Both the position numbers and the translations under genes were made by a program. Of a stretch of DNA of 6,366 nucleotides, positions 5,439 to 6,366 are shown piece by piece; within the stretch, counting starts at the first letter, position 1, and every line of letters begins with the position of its first letter. Source of the DNA: a bacterium (GTDB taxonomy: Bacteria; Patescibacteriota; Patescibacteriia; Patescibacteriales; GWE2-39-37). The stretch spans positions 1 through 6,366 of the forward strand of contig JAJYMT010000056.1 in assembly GCA_021786695.1 (NCBI GenBank), read 5' to 3'. A model generated the notes under the pieces. That model did no database searches and was not told where the DNA came from. It saw nothing but the letters and a program-made list of their open reading frames with translations.

Positions 5439-5444
5439 TTATTT
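5436..5444 (-). promoter_or_regulatory. Stop-start junction pgk/pilin (AAATAAATG)
   Basis: The pgk reading frame ends AAA TAA and the pilin ATG follows with no base between. There is no Shine-Dalgarno sequence upstream, so initiation probably depends on ribosomes ending pgk translation. The same nine bases form the pilin/eno junction. Confidence 0.6.
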
Positions 5445-6366
5445 AACGATTCTTTTTAACCCCGGCATCGGCTCGCCGGCCAAAAAATCGAGCATGGCGC
5501 CGCCGCCGGTCGAAACCCAGTCGACGAAATGCAGCATTTTTGTCAATTGCAATGCCTCGACCGTCTCGCCGCCGCCGACCACGCCGTAAGCCCGTCCGGT
5601 GGAGCGGGCGGCGATCAGCCGCGCGATCGCCACGGTGCCGTGTTTGAAATTCTCGTTTTCAAACAGGCCCATCGGGCCGTTCCAGACGATGGTCTCGGCT
5701 TGCTTGATGTATTTGGCGAAAAGATTGATCGAACGCGGCCCGATATCAAATATGTAGTCGTTTTTTTCGATCCGGTTGATACCCTTGATCCGCACCTCGC
5801 CGCCGGAGGGCCGGTCACTGGTCAAAAAATCCTCCGGCAGGATAATTTTCTTGTTACCGGCCTTCTTATATATCTTTACGGCCTTAACGAGCGCCAGATC
5901 GTCTTTGCCCACTACCGACCTCCCCACCTCGTATCCGAGTCCTTTCAGAAAATCGTTGGCGATCGCGCCGCCCACTAAAATATGATCGGCTCTTTTTACC
6001 ATGCTCAAAAGCAGCGGCAGTTTGGTGCCGACCTTGGCGCCGCCGATCACCGCCACGAACGGCCTTTTGGGACGCAACAGTTTGCTTAATTTTTCAACCT
6101 CGTCTTCTAGCAACAGGCCGGCGTAACTGGGCAGATAATTATTGATTGCCGAGACCGAGGCGCATTCACGGTGGGATTCGGCAAAAGCATCATTCACGCA
6201 CAAATCAAATGGTTGTGCTAACTTTTTGGCAAAGATATAGTCGTTCGCCCTCTCGCCCTTGTCAAAGCGCAAATTCTCTAAAAATAACACCTCGTCGGCC
6301 TTGATTTTATCAATCGCGGTAACGACTTTCGGTCCCGTAATATCCGGTGAAAAAACCACCTTAACC
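5439..6366 (-). CDS. pgk: Phosphoglycerate kinase, C-terminal part (N-terminus beyond the window edge)
   Basis: Transfers phosphate from 1,3-bisphosphoglycerate to ADP, giving ATP and 3-phosphoglycerate. The frame is open at the window edge; the first whole codons read VKVVFSPDITG, so the GTG at 6359 is an internal valine and not a start. About 309 residues remain of a family length near 390-420, so the N-terminal substrate-binding DFN region is missing here only because the window ends. Visible motifs, in order: LENLRF, NDAFAESHR, the hinge-side IGGAKVGTK, GGAIANDFL, the IGPRS segment, VWNGPMGLFE, the nucleotide-loop VGGGETV, and the C-terminal STGGGAMLDFLAGEPMPG. The protein ends LKRIVK. 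It is the first gene of the visible lower-glycolysis cluster, and its stop abuts the pilin-like start. Confidence 0.96.
   Translation of the reverse strand, partial: VKVVFSPDITGPKVVTAIDKIKADEVLFLENLRFDKGERANDYIFAKKLAQPFDLCVNDAFAESHRECASVSAINNYLPSYAGLLLEDEVEKLSKLLRPKRPFVAVIGGAKVGTKLPLLLSMVKRADHILVGGAIANDFLKGLGYEVGRSVVGKDDLALVKAVKIYKKAGNKKIILPEDFLTSDRPSGGEVRIKGINRIEKNDYIFDIGPRSINLFAKYIKQAETIVWNGPMGLFENENFKHGTVAIARLIAARSTGRAYGVVGGGETVEALQLTKMLHFVDWVSTGGGAMLDFLAGEPMPGLKRIVK

Noticed and set aside
6357..6359. GTG at 6359 as the start of pgk
   Set aside because: The frame continues upstream to the window edge and the sequence there is the internal VKVVFSPDITG region of PGK. The gene is cut by the window, not truncated.

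Overview
The window looks like a piece of a small bacterial genome with a compact central-metabolism operon. Every supported gene lies on the minus strand, so transcription runs from high to low coordinates: pgk (3' part) -> type IV pilin-like gene -> eno -> gpmI copy A -> gpmI copy B -> mutM (first 17 codons only). The organism is probably a Patescibacteria/CPR member of the Parcubacteria or Falkowbacteria kind. That is inference, resting on GC-rich genes separated by very AT-rich spacers full of TTAAAA/TTCAAAATT words, no Shine-Dalgarno sequence before any start, a lone short GspG-like pilin between housekeeping genes, and the style of the enolase and phosphoglycerate mutase sequences. No rRNA, tRNA or marker gene is present to settle it.

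Layout. 6366-5439: C-terminal three quarters of phosphoglycerate kinase, open at the right edge. 5438-4920: prepilin-like protein whose ATG directly follows the pgk stop. 4919-3654: enolase, whose ATG directly follows the pilin stop. 3653-3529: AT-rich spacer. 3528-1921: first cofactor-independent phosphoglycerate mutase, an atypical sequence subtype. 1920-1821: spacer with two GC-rich hairpins inside AT-rich inverted arms. 1820-222: second phosphoglycerate mutase, canonical subtype. 221-53: 169-base spacer holding a predicted three-way-junction fold and a perfect 12-bp stem-loop inside inverted AT-rich arms. 52-1: start of formamidopyrimidine-DNA glycosylase.

Function. PGK, GpmI and enolase catalyse three consecutive steps of lower glycolysis: 1,3-bisphosphoglycerate to 3-phosphoglycerate, then 2-phosphoglycerate, then phosphoenolpyruvate. 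The mutase step is encoded twice by clearly diverged tandem paralogs that both keep all metal ligands. The pilin-like gene is functionally out of place, yet it is fitted with zero spacing on both sides and the same 9-base junction (AAATAAATG). The most unusual material is the tandem divergent gpmI pair, the seamless pilin cassette, and the structured inverted-repeat elements in the two spacers that flank gpmI copy B.
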